This document shows, one piece after another, positions 33,586 to 41,163 of a DNA stretch of 64,000 nucleotides. Made by a program: the position numbers and the translations under genes. Source of the stretch: Verrucomicrobiota bacterium (lineage in GTDB: Bacteria; Verrucomicrobiota; Verrucomicrobiia; Chthoniobacterales; Xiphinematobacteraceae); assembly GCA_023269545.1 (NCBI GenBank), contig JAHFTB010000005.1:59166-123165 (forward strand), read 5' to 3'. Below the pieces are notes generated by a model, which made no database searches, had not been told where the DNA came from, and worked only from the letters and a program-made list of their open reading frames with translations. Within the stretch, counting starts at the first letter, position 1. The number at the start of each line of letters is the position of its first letter.

Positions 33586-34224
33586 ATGGCTGAAAATGAT
33601 TTCGATTCTAGCGAAGTCTGGGACGAATACGACTGGGAGCGATTTTTGCAGGAGCAAGATCGCAATACCGAGAAGTATCTGGGTCTATTAGAGCAATATA
33701 TGGATCACCCTGAACGGGATGAAATTATTGCTCGGGAAATGGGCTGGGCGTATTATAATGATGAGGAATGCGAGGTAGAGGTCTCTATCGGATTCCAAGC
33801 CGAAGAGGATTTTTCGGAATTTGAGAAATCGGAGTTTGAGAAATTTTCTGACTCTCCAATTTATCAAGAGACCGTGCGTTTCCACAATATGATCAATTCC
33901 TGGCTCGAGAAGCATCCCCACGTGAAAGAACATCCGGAAGCCATTCGCCTGACTGCTTGTTCTGCTATTTGTGGGGCGAAGCTGGCGGCCGCCCTTTGCG
34001 GAGAGGACCAAGCAGAGATTGGAATGACGATTGCCTATCTGAAACGAGCCCTCAAAACGGCAAATGATTCTTTACAGGCTATTACATGTCTTTTTCAGAT
34101 CAAACTCTTAACTCCTCGCCAAAAAGGTATCCTCACCCGACAACTCTTTTGTGTACGCGACCCTGTGATTGAATTCATCGGCAACTACCGGGCTGAATGG
34201 AGACGACGATATGGACCTCTATAA
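33586..34224 (+). CDS. Acidic hypothetical protein
   Basis: The 212-residue protein is not recognised. The N-terminal 110 residues are strongly acidic (FDSSEVWDEYDWERFLQEQD), and residues about 110-212 are predicted helical (IRLTACSAICGAKLAAALCG), ending in a basic tail. There is no signal peptide or membrane segment, so it should be cytoplasmic. It lies between rlmN and the sigma factor gene on the same strand, 61 and 39 bases away. Its clean composition and spacing argue for a real gene. Confidence 0.6.
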   Translation: MAENDFDSSEVWDEYDWERFLQEQDRNTEKYLGLLEQYMDHPERDEIIAREMGWAYYNDEECEVEVSIGFQAEEDFSEFEKSEFEKFSDSPIYQETVRFHNMINSWLEKHPHVKEHPEAIRLTACSAICGAKLAAALCGEDQAEIGMTIAYLKRALKTANDSLQAITCLFQIKLLTPRQKGILTRQLFCVRDPVIEFIGNYRAEWRRRYGPL

Positions 34225-34263
34225 GTTTTTCTGGCGTAGCAGGAAATTTTCAAGTGCTTTTCC

Positions 34264-34842
34264 GTGGCAAATGTAAAATCCACAGATAGCGGTGATTCCG
34301 AGACGGGATTGGAAGATCTCGTTCGGCGTGTCAAACGGGGAGACATTAGTGCGTTTGAGACGATTATCAGTCGCTTTCGTAATCGCATTTACGTTTTAAT
34401 ATGGCATATCGTTAGAAATGAAGAAGATGCTTCTGATATTACCCAAGAAACATTTATCAAAGCATGGAAATCCATAAAATACTTTAAGGGCGATGCTTCA
34501 TTCCCTGCATGGCTTTTTCGTATTTCTACCAATTTATCGATTGACGATCTCCGTCGTCGGAAAGTGAGAAGCAATGTAGGGTGGAAATATGCGGCGATAT
34601 CTATTGATCCGGCCACTTGTACCGTTCCATCTTCGCCTTCAACTCCTCCGGATACCTTGCAAAACAAAGAAATTGTAGACTATGTCCAATCCGCAATTGC
34701 CGAATTGAGTCCTGATCATCGCATTGTGATTTTGCTCAAAGAGGTGGAGGAGCTGAGCTGTAAAGAAATCGCGGCTATAGTAGGCACCTCATTGGGCACC
34801 GTAATGTCTCGAATTTTTATGCGCGCAAGAAGTTACAAATAA
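34264..34842 (+). CDS. ECF-type RNA polymerase sigma factor
   Basis: The 192-residue protein has sigma region 2 (FETIISRFRNRIYVLIWHIV, then EEDASDITQETFIKAWKSIK, PAWLFRISTNLSIDDLRRRK) and region 4 (LSPDHRIVILLKEVEELSCK, then AAIVGTSLGTVMSRIFMRAR), with no region 3, so it is an extracytoplasmic-function factor. It starts with a GTG at 34264. The following gene, 18 bases later, encodes a one-pass membrane protein that is likely its anti-sigma factor, and a secreted protein follows. What activates the pathway is not visible. Confidence 0.88.
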   Translation: MANVKSTDSGDSETGLEDLVRRVKRGDISAFETIISRFRNRIYVLIWHIVRNEEDASDITQETFIKAWKSIKYFKGDASFPAWLFRISTNLSIDDLRRRKVRSNVGWKYAAISIDPATCTVPSSPSTPPDTLQNKEIVDYVQSAIAELSPDHRIVILLKEVEELSCKEIAAIVGTSLGTVMSRIFMRARSYK

Positions 34843-34860
34843 AACTAAAGGGTATTTGGA

Positions 34861-35334
34861 ATGAATTTTAAAAAGGAGCATATTCGTTGGATGGATGGCA
34901 AGATGAGCCAGGCAGAAGCAGCTGATTTTTCGGCCCATCATAAGTTAGACCCTTTGGCACCCGAGGAATGGTTACAAAGTCGTGCATTAATTATGGAAGC
35001 TTCTGTTGTCGTTCCTAAACATCCTGATTTTCTTGATGCCCGTATTCTTCAAAACATTGCCTCAACCGCTTCGGTGTTCCCTTGCAATTCCACTCACCCA
35101 AAATTATTCAAATTGTCCCCACTGATTTGGGTGGGAGTCGGAGTTTTGCTGGCGGCTGTATGTCTTAGTTTTTTTGTGCCGGGTCCTTATGGTATTCCCT
35201 CCGCCTCAAAAATTATGGTACTACGCCCCGCTGATTCCATTTCAGTTCGTTTTTTTAAAACTCCCAACAGTCGATCAGTAGCGTTCTCATTGGACGGCAT
35301 TCCAGCTATTCCTCCTGACGTGAGTCTGAGATAG
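34861..35334 (+). CDS. Probable membrane anti-sigma factor
   Basis: The 157-residue protein has a cytoplasmic N-terminal part (about 1-85, WMDGKMSQAEAADFSAHHKL), one membrane helix (about 87-107, LIWVGVGVLLAAVCLSFFVP) and a short outer part. This topology and its position directly after an ECF sigma gene fit an anti-sigma factor. The zinc-binding HxxxCxxC motif of the ZAS class is absent, so the assignment is by context. Confidence 0.6.
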   Translation: MNFKKEHIRWMDGKMSQAEAADFSAHHKLDPLAPEEWLQSRALIMEASVVVPKHPDFLDARILQNIASTASVFPCNSTHPKLFKLSPLIWVGVGVLLAAVCLSFFVPGPYGIPSASKIMVLRPADSISVRFFKTPNSRSVAFSLDGIPAIPPDVSLR

Positions 35335-35345
35335 TAACCCCTGAT

Positions 35346-35798
35346 ATGAGCCAACGGATATTCGCACTTTGTTTGACCCTCCTGGCGGCTCTTTTTTGCT
35401 GGCAAAATACGCAAGCGGATGACAGGCTAAAGAGTACGTTAATCTTTGCTACCAATGAAAGCGGAGGCAAAGTGGAATCAGAAATTTGCCCTTACGCAAC
35501 AGATATCCTCAATATCTTTCACTATAATACTTTCCATTTGGTGGGACGATCCTCCCAGGTTATCGAAGACCAGCCTAAAGGAGTGCTTAAGCCGGGTTCG
35601 GCTTTTTATGTTCGCTATGAGGTGCTCAAACGTTTGCCGGCACATTATCAAGTGCACATCGATTTGCTAGAAAATCCGGGTACCATGGAAAAATTATTAG
35701 CATCCGCTGAGCTCCGTATCGCCAAAGAGGCGCCTATTTACATAAAAGGACCCTTGTGGCGTTCAGGGAGTCTGATTTTAGTTTTAGAGATCGATTAA
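35346..35798 (+). CDS. Secreted hypothetical protein
   Basis: The 150-residue protein starts with a signal peptide (MSQRIFALCLTLLAALFCWQ, likely cut after TQA). The mature part is beta-rich with no family I recognise and lacks cysteines after a single early one. It begins 11 bases after the putative anti-sigma gene, so it should belong to the same operon and may act in the periplasm in the envelope response controlled by the sigma factor. Confidence 0.65.
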   Translation: MSQRIFALCLTLLAALFCWQNTQADDRLKSTLIFATNESGGKVESEICPYATDILNIFHYNTFHLVGRSSQVIEDQPKGVLKPGSAFYVRYEVLKRLPAHYQVHIDLLENPGTMEKLLASAELRIAKEAPIYIKGPLWRSGSLILVLEID

Positions 35799-35815
35799 AT
35801 TGACTACTATGGGTT

Positions 35816-36604
35816 ATGAAACTTAATTCTCAACAATTGGCAGTTCAGGAACAGTTTGAAAAACAGAGTTCCAATTACGGCAGTTCTCATCAAATTCTTT
35901 CCCATTTAGAGGATCTCCAATCTTTAGTCCCATACGTTTCTATTCCTGCTCATGCACCCGCATTGGACATTGCAACCGGGGGAGGACATACTGCGCTATT
36001 TTTGGCTAGAATGGGGTGTGAAGTGACAGCATCCGATATTTCCGAAGCCATGTTAGAAGTAGCGAGACGACTTGCAGCGGCGGAAGGATTTTCCATTCAC
36101 ACTCGGCAGCACGCTGCCGAAGAATTGCCTTATCCTGCGGAGTCTTTTGCCATTGTATCCTGTCGTGTGGCGCCTCACCATTTTACAAACCCTGCACATT
36201 TCGTACAAGAAGCTGTGCGGGTGCTCATGCCTGGTGGTTTTTTAATTATCATAGATACGACAGTGCCAGACGATTCTCCGGAGGCCGCCCAATGGCTGGA
36301 CCGCGTGGAAAAGTTAAGAGACCCCTCGCATGTTCGTCTGATTCCACCTGCCGAATGGCTATCTTTATGCCGACAGGCTGGACTGGAAACTCAATTTTGG
36401 CATGTGACCCCTGTCAAACAACTCGATTTAGAGGAACATTTTCGTCGGGCAAATACTCCGATGGAGAATCGGAAGGAAGTACTGCGTCTTGTGGAAGAGG
36501 CATCTCCGGTTGTCCGCGAAAGTTATCGTATTACGAAAGAAGAAGAAAAAATCACATGGTTTTGGCCGCGCCTAGGTCTTGTGGCGCGTAAAGCTATGGA
36601 TTGA
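35816..36604 (+). CDS. Class I SAM-dependent methyltransferase
   Basis: The 262-residue protein has the SAM-binding motif ALDIATGGGHTALFLARMG at about 44-62, motif II-like EVTASDISEAMLEVARRL, and MPGGFLIIIDTTVPDDSPEA, typical of UbiE/COQ5-like and small-molecule methyltransferases. The substrate is unknown; resemblance to UbiE-type enzymes allows a quinone or other metabolite. It begins 17 bases after the previous gene and may share its transcript. Element B follows its stop. Confidence 0.83.
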   Translation: MKLNSQQLAVQEQFEKQSSNYGSSHQILSHLEDLQSLVPYVSIPAHAPALDIATGGGHTALFLARMGCEVTASDISEAMLEVARRLAAAEGFSIHTRQHAAEELPYPAESFAIVSCRVAPHHFTNPAHFVQEAVRVLMPGGFLIIIDTTVPDDSPEAAQWLDRVEKLRDPSHVRLIPPAEWLSLCRQAGLETQFWHVTPVKQLDLEEHFRRANTPMENRKEVLRLVEEASPVVRESYRITKEEEKITWFWPRLGLVARKAMD

Positions 36605-36622
36605 AATAGGTTAATTTGATCA

Positions 36623-36700
36623 GTGATGTGACGCAAAAAAGAAACTTTGTAGGCTAAAATGGTTTTTTTACTCCCAGAGCTCCTCAAAGTGCGTAACGTC
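36623..36700. repeat. Inverted-repeat element B, copy 2
   Basis: A 78-base element, in the opposite orientation to copy 1, from GTGATGTGACGC to GCGTAACGTC. The sequence GGTTAAT occurs on both flanks (36609 and 36701), a likely target-site duplication if the element includes a few more bases on the left. It lies in the gap before fabG. Confidence 0.7.
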
Positions 36701-36746
36701 GGTTAATAAATAATATGACATCGTTTCAAAGGGTTTTAAAATTTTC

Positions 36747-37493
36747 ATGATGAGTTTACTACAAGATCAGGTTGCAATTGTTACTGGAGCCGGCCGTGGA
36801 ATTGGCGAGGCTATTGCCAAGCAGTTGGCCTCTTTGGGGGCTCAAGTTGCAGTGATAAGCCGTACCGAAGGCAATTCCAAGAAGACTGCTGATGCTATTT
36901 GCGAAGCCGGGGGATTTGCCCGCGCATATGCGGAGGATGTTGCTAACTACCAGGCGGTACAGAACCTGGGTGAGCGTATTTTATCGGATTTTAAAAAGGT
37001 GGATATTCTTGTGAACAATGCTGGTGTCACACGAGATACTCTTCTTTTGCGTATGACGACCGAGCAGTGGGATGAGGTCCTCGACACTAATCTCAAAGGA
37101 GCATTCAATTTTATCAAAGCGGTCATCCGCTCTATGACTAAACAACGCTCCGGCCGCATTATCAACATTACATCTGTCATTGGTCTCATTGGCAATGCCG
37201 GACAGGCTAACTATGCGGCCTCGAAGGCGGGTTTGATTGGTCTTACTAAAAGCGTTGCCAGGGAATTTGCCGGGCGGAACATCACAGTGAATGCGGTGGC
37301 TCCTGGCTTTATTGATACGGATATGACGGCCGTTTTGGCCGGAGACTGGCGTGAAAAGATTACTGAACAGATTCCGTTAGGACGTATCGGGAAAGTCGAA
37401 GATATTGCTGCGGCAGTCGCTTTTCTTGCTGGACCTCAAGCTTCTTATATTACCGGCCAGGTGCTTACAGTGGATGGAGGTATGGTCATGTAG
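36747..37493 (+). CDS. fabG: 3-oxoacyl-ACP reductase FabG
   Basis: The 248-residue classical SDR has the NADP site VTGAGRGIGEAIAKQL, LVNNAGVTRDTLLLRMT, the catalytic Ser in NITSVIGLIGNAGQ, YAASKAG with Tyr and Lys, and the C-terminal ITGQVLTVDGGMVM that is diagnostic for FabG. It reduces 3-oxoacyl-ACP in fatty acid synthesis. It stands apart from other fab genes here, with element B upstream and a repeated motif right behind its stop, so the locus has been rearranged. Confidence 0.92.
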   Translation: MMSLLQDQVAIVTGAGRGIGEAIAKQLASLGAQVAVISRTEGNSKKTADAICEAGGFARAYAEDVANYQAVQNLGERILSDFKKVDILVNNAGVTRDTLLLRMTTEQWDEVLDTNLKGAFNFIKAVIRSMTKQRSGRIINITSVIGLIGNAGQANYAASKAGLIGLTKSVAREFAGRNITVNAVAPGFIDTDMTAVLAGDWREKITEQIPLGRIGKVEDIAAAVAFLAGPQASYITGQVLTVDGGMVM

Positions 37494-37497
37494 CCTT

Positions 37498-37508
37498 GGA
37501 CAGGCTCT
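37498..37508. repeat. GGACAGGCTCT motif, copy 4
   Basis: Fourth copy, beginning four bases after the fabG stop codon and followed by TGA. Confidence 0.4.
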
Positions 37509-37551
37509 TGAAGTTCACTGAATGATTTATGCCTGAAACAGAGTCTTTCAT

Positions 37552-38043
37552 ATGTTACTCACATTTGTTCGCCATGCCGAAGCTTCCTCCGGTGCAGCCT
37601 CTGATTTTGAACGAAGGTTGACGCAACATGGAAAAAACCAGGCGGCTCAACTTGCAGCATTCTATGCTACAATAAAATATCCTCCTGAGTTAATTCTTAG
37701 CAGTCCTGTGGTACGTGCTCGGCAAACCGCAGAAGTGATCAAACAGCGGTTGGAATCGGCAACATTTCTGGAACAAGCTTGGCTATCCTGTGGAATGAAT
37801 CCGGAAAATTGTCTTTGCGAAATTTCTTCTTTCACACGATTTAAAAGTATCCTTTTGGTTGGCCATGAACCTGATCTGAGCAAGACAATTGCATTCTTGC
37901 TAGGAAGCCCTAATTTAAGGAGCATACCAGTGGTTACGGCGAGTATTTGCGCTTTAGAAATTCCATCTTTTGGTCCCGGTACCGCCGCCCTACAATATTT
38001 TTTACCACCCGATTTGCTTCCGTCCCTATCACATGCCGCCTGA
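37552..38043 (+). CDS. sixA: SixA-like phosphohistidine phosphatase
   Basis: The 163-residue histidine-phosphatase-superfamily protein has the RHAE motif at the very N-terminus (MLLTFVRHAEASS), AARQTAE-like ARQTAEVI, and the second catalytic His in LVGHEPDLSK. SixA removes phosphate from histidine phosphotransfer domains or nitrogen-PTS proteins. Its end overlaps the next gene by 11 bases, so the two are cotranscribed. Confidence 0.85.
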   Translation: MLLTFVRHAEASSGAASDFERRLTQHGKNQAAQLAAFYATIKYPPELILSSPVVRARQTAEVIKQRLESATFLEQAWLSCGMNPENCLCEISSFTRFKSILLVGHEPDLSKTIAFLLGSPNLRSIPVVTASICALEIPSFGPGTAALQYFLPPDLLPSLSHAA

Positions 38044-38710
38044 AATTCTTCGCTCTCACCAATTCGTTCAAGATGCCATCTCAATTATTACGGAAGATGC
38101 CCGAAAAGCTTTCGAAGCTCGCAATGAATTTCGCATTGCCCTAAGCGGAGGCAGTACTCCAAAGCCTGTATTTGAGGCATTGGCAAAGCTTTCCTTAGAT
38201 TGGAATCGCATAATTGTTACCTTCAGTGACGAGCGGTGTGTGCCGCCGACGGATGAACAGAGTAACTATCTCATGGCCTGCCGGACTCTGTTGGATCATG
38301 TGCCTATTCCTCCGCAAAATGTTTTACGAATAAAAGGCGAGCTTGCTCCTGCTGAAGCGGCCCGGGAATATGAAAACAATCTTAAAGAGCTTTCTCCCAA
38401 CCACATTTACTCACATGACCTCCTCCTTCTTGGAATGGGAGCGGATGGCCATACCGCTTCTCTTTTTCCGGGAACCTCCGCCCTGAAAGTTGCCGATTGC
38501 TTAGTAGTTGAAAACTATGTGCCGCAGCTTGATGTGTGGCGAGTGACCTTTACTTATCCTTTAATCCATGCGGCTCAGCGTGTTCTATTTCTAGTAAGTA
38601 GCCAGGGGAAAGATGAAATGCTCAAACAAGTTTTCAGCACCCAATCTGATTATCCTTGCAGTCATGTCTCACCTTCTCCGGGTAAAGTGACCTGGCTTTT
38701 GGGAGTTTGA
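38033..38710 (+). CDS. pgl: 6-phosphogluconolactonase
   Basis: The 225-residue protein matches the DevB/Pgl type: FRIALSGGSTPKPVFEALAK at the sugar-phosphate site, TFSDERCVPPTDEQSNYLMA, LLGMGADGHTASLFPG and WRVTFTYPLIHAAQRVLFLV. It hydrolyses the lactone in the oxidative pentose phosphate pathway. The ATG at 38033 is preferred; the open frame reaches back to 37970 inside sixA. Zwf and Gnd genes are not in the window. Confidence 0.92.
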   Translation: MPPEILRSHQFVQDAISIITEDARKAFEARNEFRIALSGGSTPKPVFEALAKLSLDWNRIIVTFSDERCVPPTDEQSNYLMACRTLLDHVPIPPQNVLRIKGELAPAEAAREYENNLKELSPNHIYSHDLLLLGMGADGHTASLFPGTSALKVADCLVVENYVPQLDVWRVTFTYPLIHAAQRVLFLVSSQGKDEMLKQVFSTQSDYPCSHVSPSPGKVTWLLGV

Positions 38711-38813
38711 AGAGCTTTGTGAGAGGCTGTTTCGCCTTTCACGTTGCTCTCCTTTGGACGCCTGCCTATGTTGCCGAGGTGAGTCAAGATCATTTGTGAA
38801 CAGACTTTAGTCC

Positions 38814-40022
38814 ATGAAAACCCTTTTTTTAACTAACGAATACCCTCCTTATATTTATGGAGGAGCAGGCATTCATGTGGAATATCTTAGCCATGCGCTC
38901 TCCAAGCTTATGGAGGTGGAAGTTCGTTGTTTCGGCGATCAAAATTCGCAATCGGACCACTTATCCATCCGGGGTTTTGATCTCAAAACCACAGATTTTA
39001 ACTGTCCAAAGCCATTATTTTCGCCGTTTGGGGCCATACAACGATGTTTGGATTTTAACACGGCAGGAATGACAGCCGACGTGGTGCACTGTCATACTTG
39101 GTATTCACATCTTGGTGGCATACTTGCGAAATTTAACTACGGAATTCCGCTGGTAATTACCGTTCATTCTTTGGAACCCTTGCGTCCTTGGAAACGCGAA
39201 CAGTTGGGGCGCGGTTATGACTTTACTGTTTGGTTGGAAAAAACCGCTCTCGAAATGGCAGATGCTGTTATTGCGGTATCTGCAGAAACAAAAAAAGATA
39301 TTCTGCGCCTGTTTCACATTCCGGATCACCGGATCCATGTGATCTATAATGGAATTGATCTGTCGGAGTATCAATTCGTGCCGAAAACTGATCTCCTCGT
39401 GGCTCATGGGATCCATCCCACTCAACCTTACGTGCTGTTTGTAGGGAGGATTACGCGTCAAAAGGGAATCATCCATTTAGTGCGTGCAATTCATCATTTT
39501 GCTCCGGGATTCCAAGTCGTACTTTGCGCTGGAGCTCCGGATACACCCGAAATTGAGGCGGAAATTCATGATGCTATTAAAGATGCGCAAGCGCATCGAC
39601 CGGGAATTATCTGGATCCAAAAAATGCTGGATACCGCTTCCAAAATTCAGCTTTATAGCCATGCCTCTGCGTTTATTTGTCCCTCCATCTATGAACCGTT
39701 TGGGATTATTAATCTCGAGGCGATGGCTTGTGGAGTGCCTGTAATAGCAAGTGCGGTGGGTGGCATTAAAGAGGTCGTGGTCGATGGTGAAACCGGATTC
39801 TTAGTTCCTTTAGACCAGCGTAACGAGAGTCCCTTTGATCCTCTTGATCCGGGACAATTTGAGCAAAGCCTTGCGGCACGAGTAAATACATTAATGGCTC
39901 ATACCGATCTCCGCCAAAAAATGGGAACGGCTGGCCGCCGCCGAGTAGAGCAAATTTTTAGTTGGAATAATATCGCTCAACAAACGCGGGATCTTTACAA
40001 AAAGGTAACCCATGTTTGTTGA
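38814..40022 (+). CDS. GT4 glycogen synthase-like glycosyltransferase
   Basis: The 402-residue GT-B protein begins MKTLFLTNEYPPYIYGGAGI and contains VVHCHTWYSHLGGIL, VIAVSAETKKDILRLF, HVIYNGIDLSEY, YVLFVGRITRQKGI and PSIYEPFGIINLEAMACGVP. This arrangement matches the GT4-type glycogen synthase (GlgA/GlgM) described in Actinobacteria, which makes alpha-1,4-glucan or maltose 1-phosphate from ADP-glucose. A different alpha-glucosyltransferase role cannot be excluded. It overlaps the obg start by 11 bases. Confidence 0.82.
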   Translation: MKTLFLTNEYPPYIYGGAGIHVEYLSHALSKLMEVEVRCFGDQNSQSDHLSIRGFDLKTTDFNCPKPLFSPFGAIQRCLDFNTAGMTADVVHCHTWYSHLGGILAKFNYGIPLVITVHSLEPLRPWKREQLGRGYDFTVWLEKTALEMADAVIAVSAETKKDILRLFHIPDHRIHVIYNGIDLSEYQFVPKTDLLVAHGIHPTQPYVLFVGRITRQKGIIHLVRAIHHFAPGFQVVLCAGAPDTPEIEAEIHDAIKDAQAHRPGIIWIQKMLDTASKIQLYSHASAFICPSIYEPFGIINLEAMACGVPVIASAVGGIKEVVVDGETGFLVPLDQRNESPFDPLDPGQFEQSLAARVNTLMAHTDLRQKMGTAGRRRVEQIFSWNNIAQQTRDLYKKVTHVC

Positions 40023-41064
40023 TCAGATTCGTGTTCATGCAAAGGCCGGAGACGGTGGATCCGGCTGCTGTAGCTTTCGTCGTGAGAAATTTGTACCACG
40101 GGGCGGACCCGATGGAGGGAATGGAGGTCGCGGCGGGGATATCCTTCTTCATGCCGATGAGCATACGGATAATTTGGTTTCCTTATTTTACGAACCCAAT
40201 CTTCGATCTAAGCAAGGAAGCAATGGGCAGGGTAAAAATAAGCATGGTCGTAATGCGCGTCCCCAAGTGGTGCGGGTACCTGTAGGAACGGTTATTTATC
40301 GTCTTTCGCACACCCCGCCTCACGTTCCCGAGGAACAACCCAAGCCAAAGATAGACCTCGCTACTTTGGAAGTTGTTGGCGATCTCGATCAAATTGGGCA
40401 GCGATTCCTTCTTTGTGCGGGAGGGGATGGAGGAAAGGGGAATACTCATTTTAAGTCCTCCACTAATCGAGTGCCACGCCACTTTACACCGGGATATCCG
40501 GGCGAAGAGGGATGGTTTGTCTTCGAGTTACGCACCATAGCGTTTGCGGGATTGGTGGGATATCCGAATGCTGGCAAGTCTACTTTACTCGGAAGCATTT
40601 CCGCTGCGCGGCCAAAGGTAGCTTCATATCCGTTCACAACACTGCATCCTTCGGTGGGTGTAGTGGAATTTCCTAGTTATCAGAGGGTTTCGGTAGCGGA
40701 TATTCCCGGACTTATAGAAGGTGCTCATGTTGACAAAGGACTCGGTCATGAATTTCTTCGACACATCGTCCGTTGTAAGATGCTGCTATTTGTTATCGAT
40801 ATGGCTGGTAGTGAGGGGCGGGATCCTTTGGAGGACTTTCGTACTCTGCGCAAGGAGTTGAAGCTTTATGATCCCACACTCTCCGCCAGACCGTGGGCGG
40901 TTGTAGCTAACAAGATGGATCTGCCGGAGGCCGTTGATAATCTCAAAATATTCCAATCTAAAATTCAAAAGGCGCCTATTATTCCGGCAGCAGTGGAATC
41001 AGGAAAGGGGATCGATCTGATTAAGAATCTGTTAGCCGAATTTGGGAAAAAATACGAGTCTTAG
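40012..41064 (+). CDS. obg: Obg-family ribosome-assembly GTPase
   Basis: The 350-residue protein has the glycine-rich Obg domain (residues 1-160, RVHAKAGDGGSGCCSFRREK, GGPDGGNGGRGGDI) and a GTPase domain with G1 GYPNAGKSTLL, G2/G3 YPFTTLHPSVG and VADIPGLIEGAH, and G4 VANKMDLPE. There is no C-terminal OCT domain, so it is a short Obg. It acts on the large ribosomal subunit and in stress signalling. It overlaps the upstream glycosyltransferase gene, which indicates coupling. Confidence 0.94.
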   Translation: MFVDQIRVHAKAGDGGSGCCSFRREKFVPRGGPDGGNGGRGGDILLHADEHTDNLVSLFYEPNLRSKQGSNGQGKNKHGRNARPQVVRVPVGTVIYRLSHTPPHVPEEQPKPKIDLATLEVVGDLDQIGQRFLLCAGGDGGKGNTHFKSSTNRVPRHFTPGYPGEEGWFVFELRTIAFAGLVGYPNAGKSTLLGSISAARPKVASYPFTTLHPSVGVVEFPSYQRVSVADIPGLIEGAHVDKGLGHEFLRHIVRCKMLLFVIDMAGSEGRDPLEDFRTLRKELKLYDPTLSARPWAVVANKMDLPEAVDNLKIFQSKIQKAPIIPAAVESGKGIDLIKNLLAEFGKKYES

Positions 41065-41073
41065 AGCCTGTTC
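41063..41073. repeat. GGACAGGCTCT motif, copy 5 (one mismatch, inverted)
   Basis: AGAGCCTGTTC overlaps the last base of the obg stop codon; its complement is GAACAGGCTCT. Like copy 4 it lies directly at a gene end. Confidence 0.35.
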
Positions 41074-41163
41074 AAAGCCGTTGCCGAGATTTGGCTATAA
41101 TTTCCGCTATTTTGAAATTTTTTGAGACGCAAAGGCGGATTTTTGCCTTATAATAGCTGTTTT

